The notes under the pieces are model-generated. The model was not told where the DNA came from, ran no database searches, and worked only from the letters and a program-made list of their open reading frames with translations. 64,000 bases of DNA from assembly GCA_037893245.1 (NCBI GenBank), contig JBAIAA010000029.1, positions 893,045-957,044 on the forward strand. The letters run 5' to 3'. Below, piece after piece: positions 51,323 to 62,284 of this stretch. Positions within the stretch are counted from its first letter, which is position 1, and the number at the start of each line of letters is the position of its first letter. The position numbers were made by a program, and so were the translations under genes. The DNA comes from Crossaster papposus (taxonomy: Eukaryota > Echinodermata > Asteroidea > Velatida > Solasteridae).

Positions 51323-54300
51323 TCACAGACTATGAAACTTCTCAAAGCATGGTAGTACACACATTGGTTTGTCACACTGTTTACAAATCGTGCGAGTTTG
51401 TTTCCGCTTGGCTCTGGTACTGCAAACAACACAGTTGCGCTTTTTGCCGGCAAAATTTTTCCAGCCATAGTGATGAGTCGGAAAGCGGCTGAAACCACGT
51501 GACACTTGACTGGCATGCTGAGCTGGGTTGTGCTTCCAACTGGAAATAAGCTCTTCTATCACCTTGACCCTGAAATCCAAAGTGGTCAAGTGCTGATTTG
51601 TAGGGATGCTGTTGTATACAATGGTAGCATTCACCAAGCAGATGTCAAGAATGGCCACGAAAACTCCTTTTCACCATTTCATCGATTTGTGAGGGTAGTA
51701 CTGACATTTGTGCTGCGAGATCACTTCCTCCCATGTATTTATTATAATCATTAACGACAGAAGGTTTTTTGATCGTACGAAGTTCACTCAAACTTTTTTT
51801 GCTCCGAATGTTATTCGTGTCGATATTGCAGTTTCCAACATTTGTGAGAAGAGTTACACGCTTGGCATCATGCCAGACGACGCACAGTTGGCCGGCTTTG
51901 GTGTTAAACTGGGGGTATCACCACCTCTTATCATGTGTAACTTGTTTTGGTTTGCACAATCTGGAATCCCCAGTGTGGTGTATGTAGCGTGCAGTTCCAC
52001 AAGCTCCAAACTTTAACTGTGACAACTTGCAGACAAGAGCTATAGGCTAGTGTACCAACTGTCCATAAAAATGAAATGTCCCTTATGTTCGAGTCCTGTA
52101 ATTATAGTCTAGGCAAAATACATAATTTTGTTTTGTTGACCTCAAACAAATTGCAACAAATTGTTTTTGGTCCCTAGAATTACATACTAAAAGTCTACAA
52201 AAATCCAAGTGGTGGAAATATGTCTAATTTGCATAAATCGTTAATCCCTGCCGTGTAATATGTTTATTCCCATATTTGGGTATATATTTTATTTTTATTT
52301 TTTGGCGATTATACTTAAACATGCTTACTTCAATAACATTTTCTAAAGAATGTAAGTGACTAAATAATTATGAAAATATAGTAATGGTCCAAAATGACTA
52401 CAATTATACCCTATCATTTGCACGCATTTACCGTGTCTCCAGATATCATCAAATAGTAAGTATTGAAGTGCTTCAAATTCACCAAGTTGCTTACTGGCAC
52501 AGTTATCCCATTAAAACCTTATGGAAAATCATATGAACAATGATAACATTGTGATATTTAGTCCAGCAAACAAAAACTTGGAAAAAATGATGTGTCCCTA
52601 AATTGGGCTAACAAGTATAGGTGAAGGGTTGCCTAAGGTGAGATACTTGAACAAGTTCAAGGAAACCCCCCCAAATTTAAGATTTTTGTTGCTTACAATA
52701 ATCATATCTACGTTAAAATGTATTTTGGGGATTTCCTTGAACTTGTTCAAGTCTTCCATGTTAGGCAACCCTTTAACTACTTTTTAGCCTAATTTATAGA
52801 CACACCATTTTTCCCAAGTTTTTGTTTTCTGGGCTAATTATCACAATGTTATTATTGTTCATATGATTTTTCATAAGGTTTTAATATGATAACTGTGCCA
52901 GTAAGCAACTTGGTGAATTTGAAGCTCACCAATACTGACTACTTGATGATATCTGGAGACAGTGTAATGTTCGCACATTTATAGGGTCACGAAGTTGTCA
53001 TTTTGGATAATTACTGTGTTCTCATAATTATTCAGTCACTTATATGCTTTAGCAAATGTTATTGAAGTAAGGATATTTAAGTAGAATCACCAAAATAAAC
53101 TTTTCAAAAAATAAAAATAAAATATATACCCAAATATGGGAATAAACATATTACACAGCAGGGATTAAGGATTTATGCAAATTAGACATATTTCCACCAC
53201 TTGGATTTTTGTAGATTTTTAGTATGTAATTCTAGAAACCTTATAGAAGTGCACTGTGGTGAAAAATAATTTGTTGCAATTTGTTTGAGGTCAAAACTTA
53301 TTTTTCCTGGACTATTAGGTCAGGACTACATGCCCAGCAGATGTAATATTAGGTTGGTGTTGTGTTGATACCCATGCACAGAAGCAAGGCCACGAATGCC
53401 ATAATTTCAGGAACAGTAGTTGGAGTCCAGGCAGGCTGATGATTGGCTACATCTGCACACATTTTTGGGCGGCATAGCGATTGGTCTCATCCACCATCAA
53501 CTCCCACACTGCTTGACAGAAGAAGAGCTGAAAGATTTCCATGGGCGACAGGTGACTGAAATCTCCCGTACAGCCAGTCTCTTCACTGATTTTCATCGGT
53601 GGGCGCTTGCTGTAAAAAGGTGCTTGCTTTATTCCATCCATACCTGAAATAGGAACATTCCGAAAGGTTAATGGGCCCCACTTCATTTCACGGCACATTT
53701 TCTTTTAAGGGTAGTATACAACATTAGCTTTTTGGGGAGGGGGGGGGGGGGGTCAAACGGATTTATCTGGGGTTTAATATTTTTTGGGACGACGGTTGGC
53801 CAACCATCTTTGGAAATTGCTAAACAATATCAGTTTTGTTAAAACAGAACAGCACACCAGGTGCCCTGATTTCACAGGATGCTCGAGACCATTCGTGACT
53901 GTCAAATATGGCCATTCATTAAATGAAGTAGTTTTGGGGGGTTTGGGGGTTTTTTTGTGGTTTTTTTTTTTTTTTGGGGGGGGGGGGGTGGGTGAAGTGT
54001 TTGTGAATCATTAACGGATTAAACCAGACACAAATTGAATCTGTATTTCCAGTCCTTTATTCTGCTCAGTTTTCTACACTAGTCTCATAGTATCTGCCAC
54101 CATGATTGCAAGCCTCGTGTGTCCCTAGCCTAAATCCCATGATAGTTACAGTGTATGAGGTCAACGGACTAGGGTCAACATTAGTTTGCACATCACATGT
54201 ACTCATGAATATATATCACACACTACAGGGGGGGAGTCGCAAATGTTGTATTACCTTTAATGACAAACTGTCCTTACAATGCTGTTTTTGGATGCTCGTA

Positions 54301-54987
54301 TCTAGTGTTCCCACTGAAATATGTCTTCTTTTTTAATAAAATAATATCTCCTGAAATAAAATCTTCTTTTTAAAGATTATTATTATTGCCGCCTGTCTTT
54401 TCAGTAGTTGAAGAAGGCCCGATTCAGTGGAATTATATTTTTTTTTGTCACCTTCACATTTGCAGTCCTATCTGAAATTAGACTTGGATGCAAAATTATC
54501 ACACTTTACTTTGCATAATTCAGGTACAACATTTCATAAATTTTCATGTTTTTTTCATTTCATTTCATTTATTATTTCGCAGGGCACAATAAGATTGATT
54601 TACAATCAATAGAAAATTAATAAAAAAATCTATAAACAAATAAAAAATCTATATTTTCATCAATTTCTAATTGGATTCCATCGGATTAAGCAATGCAAAC
54701 TGAAACGTTCAGTGCTTTTGATGATTTTCCCTGCAAAAGGACATCAAAAATCCAAGGTTACATTAAAGTAGCCGATGAATGTCGGATGCGAAACATTTCG
54801 AGAATACCCTTTTTTAATTTTAGTAACCTCCCTACCTGAAGTTTGGCTTTCCCGACAAAGTTGAAAAGGTTTGTGTTGCCTCTTCATAACTTTCGTCAGA
54901 CGTTGCTACAGAAGATTCAACATCGGACATATCTGAACCGCTATCTGCGAAGATTTCCTCCAAAATCTTGGAAGCGTTTTCGGTCAT
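51323..54987 (-). pseudogene. piggyBac transposase remnant, copy 2
   Basis: A duplicate of the 35221-38894 pseudogene with the same exon 1 (54987-54836), the same core and C-terminal blocks, and the same TGA and frameshift. The lesions therefore predate the segmental duplication. Confidence 0.82.
52105..53314. mobile_element. 1.2-kb foldback inside the piggyBac remnant, copy 2
   Basis: Same element and same insertion point as 36003-37218, differing by a few substitutions and small indels (for example TAGTCTAGG in place of TAGTCCAGG). Confidence 0.9.
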
Positions 54988-55650
54988 GATGGCGGCCAAG
55001 TCAGTGGCTGGCGTGGGGATGCAAGTAAAGGGCCTTTCGGGAGCGCGCGCGCGTCCTTTTGAGCGGTTTAAAACCGCTGGTCACATAACGACTATTATAA
55101 TGGGGGACATACGAGTTCCTTGGCTGCGAACGTCCATGCAACTTTGAGCAAAGGTGGCGCGCTCGGTACTGATGATAGGGATACAGCCCATAGATAATGC
55201 CTAACCCAACGATAAATACGCCATCTTTCAAATTTATAAGAAGAACTACTTGCAACTCCCAAAGATGTTTGAGACACGCATAAAATGAAAACTTATTTCA
55301 TCATCTTTTGTAGGGACTGATAACCGATGATTTTTAGCTGAAACTTTCAAAGTAGTCCTGTCGCTCATCGCATGCTTGCACGTCCATATCCACTGTACAC
55401 GTGCATTTACACGTTTAATACATGACCCATAATGTGCGTTTCATTTCATTTCACCGTAGGCTAAATTGGCATTTTCTACGCAACGATCGACCAATAACAA
55501 ACCGACTTTATAAGCCAACTTAGGCTATTAGCATAATAAGCACCACCCCAAAACCTCACATGATCAGAATGAATGAAACAAGCTGCCTATGCCATCAATG
55601 TGATCCAGTTGAGTTGTTTATAGTGTATAATAATTTGTATTTGTTTGACA

Positions 55651-56528
55651 AGTTTATTTTGGTGATTGTACTTATACATCCTTACTTCAATAACATTTTC
55701 TGAAGCATGTAAGAGACTGAATAATTATGAAAATATAGTAATGGTCTAAAATAACTACAATGTTCGCCTATAATTTGCACGCATTTACCTTGTCTCCAGA
55801 TATCATCAAGTACTCAGTATTGACGAGTCAGCTTCAAATTCAACCAAGTTGCTTACTGGCACAGTTATCCTATTCAACCTTATGGAAAATCATATGAACA
55901 ATGATAACATTGTGATATTTAGCCAAGCAAACAAAAACTGGGGGAAATGGTGTGTCCATAAATTGGGCTAAACATTAGGTGAAGGGTTGCCTAAGGTGAG
56001 AGACTTGAACAAGTTCAAGAAACCCCCCTCCCCAAAAAAAATAAATAAATAAATAAATAAAATAAACAAATACGGATTTGTGTAGCTTACAGTAATCATA
56101 TCTACGTTAAAATGTATTATGGGGATTTCCTTGAACTTGTTCAAGTCTTCCATGTTAGGCAACCCTTTAACTACTTTTAGCCCAATTTATGGACACACCA
56201 TTTTCCCCAGTTTTTGTTTGCTGTGCTAAATATCACAATGTTATCATTGTTTATATGATTTCCCATAAGGTTTGTTTCAATTATGATAATTGTGCCAGCA
56301 AGCAACTTGGTGATTTTTAAGCTCACCAATACTGACTACTTGATGATATCTGGTGACAGTGTAATGTGCGTCATTTTGGACAATTACTATGTTCTCATAA
56401 TTATTCAGTCACTTATATGCTTTAGATTAATGTTAGGAGGTAGGGATATGCAAGTAAAATCACAAAAAATTAACTTTAAAAAAAAATATATATATAAACA
56501 CACCTCTTGCTAGTTTTTCCTGGATTAT
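55651..56528. mobile_element. Foldback element, duplicate of 39558-40435
   Basis: Nearly identical to the unit 1 copy. The A-rich loop differs (AAATAAATAAATAAATAA type). Confidence 0.8.
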
Positions 56529-56924
56529 CTAGCGCACGATCTCGTATGCAAAAACAGATCATAGTATAGGCGGGGCTTATATTTGGGGTGTCCAATCACA
56601 CCTTGGTTAATCCCAACGTCACGCAGCTATATAGGCATACTTTGCATACATTACATTCGAAAAAAATGGCAAAGACCTTTCTTCGTGGTCAAGTTTGCAA
56701 CTAGTATGTTGTTCTAATGTATGGGGCTGGTCTTGCTTGATCCTCATTACATGCGCTCGGTAAAATGCAATTGCAAAAGTAAGTGCGTAATAAAACTAAA
56801 CAAAAACTTATCTGTTTAGTGTAACACAATGTACATGTAGTAGTTTTGTCAATTGACAAAATAAACATCTGTTTTACGGAATGTTTAGAAACCAGACGTC
56901 TGTGTTAATTATAGATGCTGAAAC

Positions 56925-57509
56925 CTACGGAGGCCCTAAAGGGACATATGACGAAAAGAAATCACCGTGACGAAATAATTCGATTTTTTTATTTCGTGCG
57001 CTCGAAATCATTTCGTGCCCACGAAATGATTTCGTGAGCTCGAAATCATTTCGTGAGCTCGAAATCATTTCGTGCGCTCGAAATACTTTATTTCGTTCGC
57101 TCGAAATCATTTCGTGCGCTCGAACAAATGAACAACTCGGTCTTGGAGCAAGACTAGCCTGCTTAATGCTGACACAACGTCATATAATTTACTTAAGCGA
57201 TTTCTAGCAAACCACGAAATGATTTCGAGCGCACGAAATGAATTCAATATAGAACGAAATGATTTCGAGTGCACGAAATGATTTCGAGCGCACGAAATAA
57301 TTTCGAGCGCACGAAATGATTTCGAGTGCACGAAATAAAGTATTTCGAGCGCACGAAATGATTTTGAGCTCACGAAAATATTTTTTTCGAGTGCACGAAA
57401 TGATTTCGTGGGCACGAAATGATTTCGAGAGCACGAAATTAAAAACTCAAATTATTTCGTCACGGTGATTTTTATTCGTCATAATTATGTCCCTTTAGGG
57501 GCTCCGTAG
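56925..57509. mobile_element. CTACGGAG foldback, duplicate copy
   Basis: A 585-bp copy of 40832-41400 with one extra internal unit (CACGAAATGATTTCGAGAG) near the right end. Confidence 0.9.
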
Positions 57510-57706
57510 AAATCTAACTCAAGCGTTAGGGGATACAATACAATTCCCAATGCACCTTTACCTCATAATAAAATTCATTATAATTACAGATCCGAGGTCG
57601 TTATGTCCGGAATTTTAATCGGGTTAATAAGGTATTTGTAGCGAGAATTTGTGTTGTCCTATATGGAAGAAAAAAAAAGAGAATTACCGGCCACAGCAGC
57701 GGTTAC

Positions 57707-57826
57707 ATGCAAATAAGCCTCGCTTTGCTTTTAAAATGAATTCTAAAGATTCAGCTTTTCGAAGTAATTCCGTTACGTAAGTACAATGAAAAAGGGCGGA
57801 ACATACGTTCAGCAAAGCGTATTTAA
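57707..57826 (+). promoter_or_regulatory. Promoter of profilin-like copy 4
   Basis: ATGCAAAT 57707-57714, TTACGTAA 57773-57780, GGGCGG 57794-57799 and TATTTAA 57820-57826. The 5' untranslated intron is 57912-58125. Confidence 0.7.
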
Positions 57827-58133
57827 CCCTCGCCAAGTTTCGAGTTCGTTCATTGCGAAGCATTGGCTTGAACTGTAAACATCTTGCCAAACTACCCGTG
57901 CCTAAAAAACAGTAAGATATTGGTTTTGAAACTGGGCCTATATGGTATACAATGATTTGTTTACAGGTGCACGTGGAAATTGGTTGTACGTTCGGTGATT
58001 TTTAAGTCGTTTTCGGAGGTCCAAATTCGTTGGAATAATGTACGTCCAAATGTACTGAGCTGCCTCTTTAATTTGCGGTTAACTGTCGCACTTTTTGTGA
58101 TGTTTCTCTTTTGGTTGGTTTCTAGACCTCATC

Positions 58134-59185
58134 ATGGTAGGATTGAAGTTGGTGTTCCTTTTGTCGCTGGTGGCCGGCGCGTTCGTGGTCTGCAATGCCG
58201 AGACCGACACTCTGGACAGCCTACTGCGGCGGATGCTCGACGAAATTCGTGCCCAAAATGTGGCGGTAAGTATTGCCTAACCATTCATTTGTTTTCCCTT
58301 TTTACTGCAATGACCGACTTTTAGCGAGAAAAAAATTGCAACCTCGTATGCATCCACTAGATCTTGGAGCTACACTGCCTTGTATGGATATAAGAACTCG
58401 TGCTATATACATGTACTAAAAACTCCCGATTCGGTTTATTATTTATAATTCCAGCGCCATTTTTGTCGAACAAAATAAGTCCGAGGCTCAAATTATGATG
58501 AACAATTACATCCAAGACTAATAGTAATAGCCCCGCTTTGGGTTCACTAAACAAAATGGCGCTGCAATCAAAACTCCTGAACCGATCAATCTGGAGTTCT
58601 TGGTTTTGGTTTTCCTTCTAACAAGATTTCCTATCCATTATAAAGGGTTTGGGTTCCTGAAAGTATGAGGTTGCGGTTGTTGTTTTTACTATTCTGTATA
58701 ATCGAGGGAAATGGGCGAAATATTCTTTATACAAAGTACCTTTGTGTATCTGTATTTTTACAATGTTGTATGCACTCTATTTGAAACACACGCAGGTAGC
58801 TCAAGACTACGTACAGCGCCTGACCGCGGCACTACCTGGAGGCGGGTCGTCTATGGTCAGCATCTCCGTCTTGGGCATGACCAAAGGCAACCTCATGGCG
58901 CACGGCGGCAAAGGCGCGGTGCCTCTCACAGACATGCAGATGAATCAGCTCGCCGCAGCCGTCAAGAACGGGCGCTTCGAGGCTTTCGACCAGAGTGGAC
59001 TCGAGGTCGGGGGAAACATCTACCGTCTGCTAATGAGCACCGCGGGCAAGCCAGTGGTTCGATTTGGCAGCCGGGCCGGGACTATTCTTGCCAAGAAGAC
59101 CACTGCTGGAGCCGTGGTGATCTGGGTGCCAGCTGGGGTAGAGCTGGAACAGTTTGATACCGGCTTAAAAAATACCGAGAAGTAG
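58134..59185 (+). CDS. Secreted profilin-like protein, copy 4
   Basis: Exons 58134-58265 and 58796-59185 (GCG|GTAAGT, CACGCAG|GTA), 173 aa, intact. Exon 1, the intron and LTAALP match copy 2, but LGMTKGNLMAH, STAGKP, EQFDTGLKNTEK and the 3' untranslated region (CGAACGTATAATACC) match copies 1 and 3. A single private change gives SGLEVGG in place of SGLKVGG. The mosaic suggests gene conversion or unequal crossing-over. Confidence 0.85.
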
Positions 59186-60499
59186 GCTCGTTAACGAACG
59201 TATAATACCAAATAATAAACAAATCTGCAAGTGACCTCATAGGTTATGTGCATATAAAATTAAAACAAATATATATTTTCGATTAAAGTAATTTATTTAA
59301 CAATACAATTTACTAACAGGCTGACAATGACATTAAAAAAAATCCCAGTCGTAACTCGGCGCAGTTATTATTTACTCGGCATTTGAAACAATACATGAAA
59401 TATACTACACAAAACTGTGACCCGAATTCCTTCAATTACAATGCCGTTTAACTGTTTACAAAGAGAGAATCGGAAAAACGTTTTGATATTTTAAATGTCT
59501 TGCCGTTTATTTATATTAATATAGGATATTTAACATTAAGGACTTTATTTTTAGTTGGCTATAGCTTCACGATGTACAAACTTTTGTTTTGTCTTGACAC
59601 AACTTCCGTCTCGCTAAACCACTCGTGTACACGTCACTTAAGCTTAACGCAGTAATAAAACAACAAAGTAATATAAAAACCCAAACAAGTCTAGACTTTA
59701 AATGTTTGTTAAAGTAGTGTCGAACCTGACGTTAACATTACATGGCTGCCGAAGAACAAAAGATTGGCCAGTTTGTGTACAATTATTTTGTTTATGGGCC
59801 TGATGAACGCGCGGATAAAGCCCACTGCCAAAGACTAACATCGATAACTGAACTTATTTTTGTTTATGGGGAATATTGAAGAAAATGTCCTGGCCAAATC
59901 GATTTGCCTCGCGCAATAATTGAAAGAAACCTAATGTTCTGTTTTACCTCGCAGGTTGAAATATTTGTGTTCCCGCGGCGGTTTTCAGGAGATGTGTCAT
60001 GTTGTATATACATTGAAGATGTCTGTGGTTTCACACCACTCCCATGTCGACTACTTGCATATATCCCAACGATAAATACGCCAACTTCCGAAATTAAGGA
60101 GAAATACTTGCAACTCCTTTAGATGTTTGAGACGCGCATAACATTAAAACTTATTTCATCACCTTTCACCATTTTTTGTAGGGACTAATAACCGATGACT
60201 TTTGGGAGAAACTTTCAAAGTAGTCTCATCGCATGCTTGCACATATCCACTGTACATGTACATATACATGTACATGTATAGTACATGTACTCGTTCCATT
60301 TTCTACGCAACGATCGACCAATAACAAAACAACTTTATAAGTCAACTTGGGCTATTGGCAAAATGAGCACCACCCCAAAACCTCACAGGATCAGAATGAA
60401 TGAAACAAGGCCACTAATGGGATCCAGTCGAGTTGTATAGTGGCCGCGTGAGGTCGCTGTTCGCGATGTGTTTTTGCACTATGCATTCAAAATCTAAGC

Positions 60500-60560
60500 A
60501 TGCAGCGCGGCGCGGCGTGGATTTCGGAAAAGTAAAGGACGATGGCCTTGCGCAAAGCTA
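60500..60560 (-). repeat. Right member of the inverted pair flanking the cluster
   Basis: The reverse complement (TTGCGCAAGGCCATCGTCC, then TCCGAAATCCACGCCGCG) matches 31215-31270 with few changes. Confidence 0.65.
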
Positions 60561-60976
60561 AATGAGCCACAATATTAGCGTCATTGTTAAAAATACTGAA
60601 TACACTTCACTTTACACTTTACTTTACTTTATTTTCTACATACAAAATAAAGACAACCACAGGGTATGTATACATAATTATGTGGATGGGGAGCCCTAAA
60701 AAGCAAAGCTTGTTGAGTAGAGATCCCCAGTTACAATCATATACAAGAAAGACATACCCACAAAACAAACATAACACCAGACATAAATGGGAATGACATA
60801 ATTAAAAAATCAGTAGCCTATCCTGCAGCTGTTAACCCCTTGAAATAAGAAACACTTAATTACTTTGCAAATAATTATTCAATATCATTTGTTTCGTATT
60901 TACGCTTAAATAGCGAGAGACTGGAGATCTTTTTTCAAGGGAAAAGTCGACCGGGCTTGGGACCCGCACATGCTTC
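60561..60976. other. Intergenic DNA, no gene seen
   Basis: AT-rich with CACTTTACTTTA-type simple sequence. No supported gene. Confidence 0.5.
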
Positions 60977-61360
60977 AATAAGCCATTTGCGCGTGACCCC
61001 GAGTTAAATTTGAATAACATCTGGTACACTGACTTGCTCACACAGCTTGGCACAGTTTAACTTTGAATTCTCCAGACCAAAGACGCTGTTGCTATATCAC
61101 GTGATTCGGGGCAAGCCTTACGCGTCAAACGCTAGCAACCCCCAGCTCTGGAATGGTCTGGTGTCTTTTTGCCATTCTCACCCATTGTAAACAATGTATT
61201 GGTGCTGAGCGTCTCTTACGTAACTATGCAAAAGCTTGCCCCGAATCACGTGATATAGCAACAGTGTCTTTGGTCTGGAGAATTTAAAGTTAAACTGTGC
61301 CAAGCTGTGTGAACAAGTGTACCAGATATTATTTAAATTTAACTCGGGGTCACGCGCAAA
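60977..61360. mobile_element. Foldback MITE (AATAAGCCATTT), copy 2
   Basis: Matches 7009-7396, including ATATCACGTGATTCGGGGC and CCCCGAATCACGTGATATAG. The last ~12 bp of the right terminus (ATGGCTTATT) are missing. Confidence 0.88.
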
Positions 61361-61515
61361 TATTCACAGTTGCTTTAGAGATTGTAGTGCAAGCGTAATC
61401 ATGAATAATCATGACGCGAGGGGTCTAGAGCCGCCCATTTATGATAATTGCCAAAACGTGTGTATACGTATATGGAGCAGAATCAGTGTCAAAAAGATCG
61501 GACGTGTTTTTACAA

Positions 61516-61905
61516 CTCGGATGCTTTCCTAATTCGGATGTATTCCTAATTCGGATGCTTTTTGCAAACTCGGATGCTTTTTTAATTCGGATGAATTCGT
61601 AATTCGGATGATTTTTGTAAACTCGGATGCTTTTTTAATTCGGATGAATTCGCAATTCGGATGAATTCGTAATTCGGATGCTTTTTGTAAACTCGGATGC
61701 TTTTTTAATTCGGATGTTTTTTTAATTCGGATGCTTTTCTAGTTCGGATGCTTTTTTAATTCGAATGCTTTTCTAGCTCGGATGCTTTTTATAAACTCGG
61801 ATGCTTTTTTAATTCGGATGCTTTTCTAGTTTGAATGCTTTTTGTAAACTCGGATGCTTTTTGCAAACCGAACATATTCGCAAATCGGATGCTTTCCCAA
61901 TCCGG
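61516..61905 (+). repeat. Degenerate TTCGGATGCTTTT repeat
   Basis: About 20 units of (A/C)TCGGATGCTTTTT(A/G)A with variable spacers (CTTTTTAATT, GTAAA, GAATTCGTAA). The period alternates around 17-21 bp. Confidence 0.85.
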
Positions 61906-62284
61906 CACTAGGGTGGCCCTGAAAGGACATCACACATCGCAGATTCTGCGCGAATTTGAACGATGACAAACATGTTATCGTATATATCTAAGCATATATC
62001 TGAGATGTGGAAGATTTTATTGTAGATTTCTGCACAGATTTATGTGATAATGAATATTTTCTGGGCAGATTTTTGAAAAGTCGCATATTTTTATTTTAGA
62101 TTTCAAGTTCTGCGCAGATTTCTTAGTACGCAAATTTGTGCGATGTCGCACGGATGGGCGTCATGTACATTTTCATTGCACATTTAATTATGCGCAGCTA
62201 TATATGTCGCACTCACGTACAGCAGATTAATATGCAGATTTATGTGCACATTTCTGCCGCGATGTCAGCACATACGACGTTTTG

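Larger units (their letters stand above)
47937..56529 (+). repeat. Tandem unit 3 of the cluster
   Basis: Near-identical to unit 1, including gene, piggyBac remnant and foldbacks. Differences include a ~540-bp stretch (50755-51295) absent from unit 1, loss of ~40 bp upstream of the promoter, and pseudogene lesions in copy 3. Confidence 0.85.
56530..60450 (+). repeat. Tandem unit 4 of the cluster, truncated
   Basis: It starts like unit 2 and includes its CTACGGAG foldback and gene, then a diverged 3' spacer with no piggyBac remnant. It ends near ATCCAGTCGAGTTGTATAG. Confidence 0.8.
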
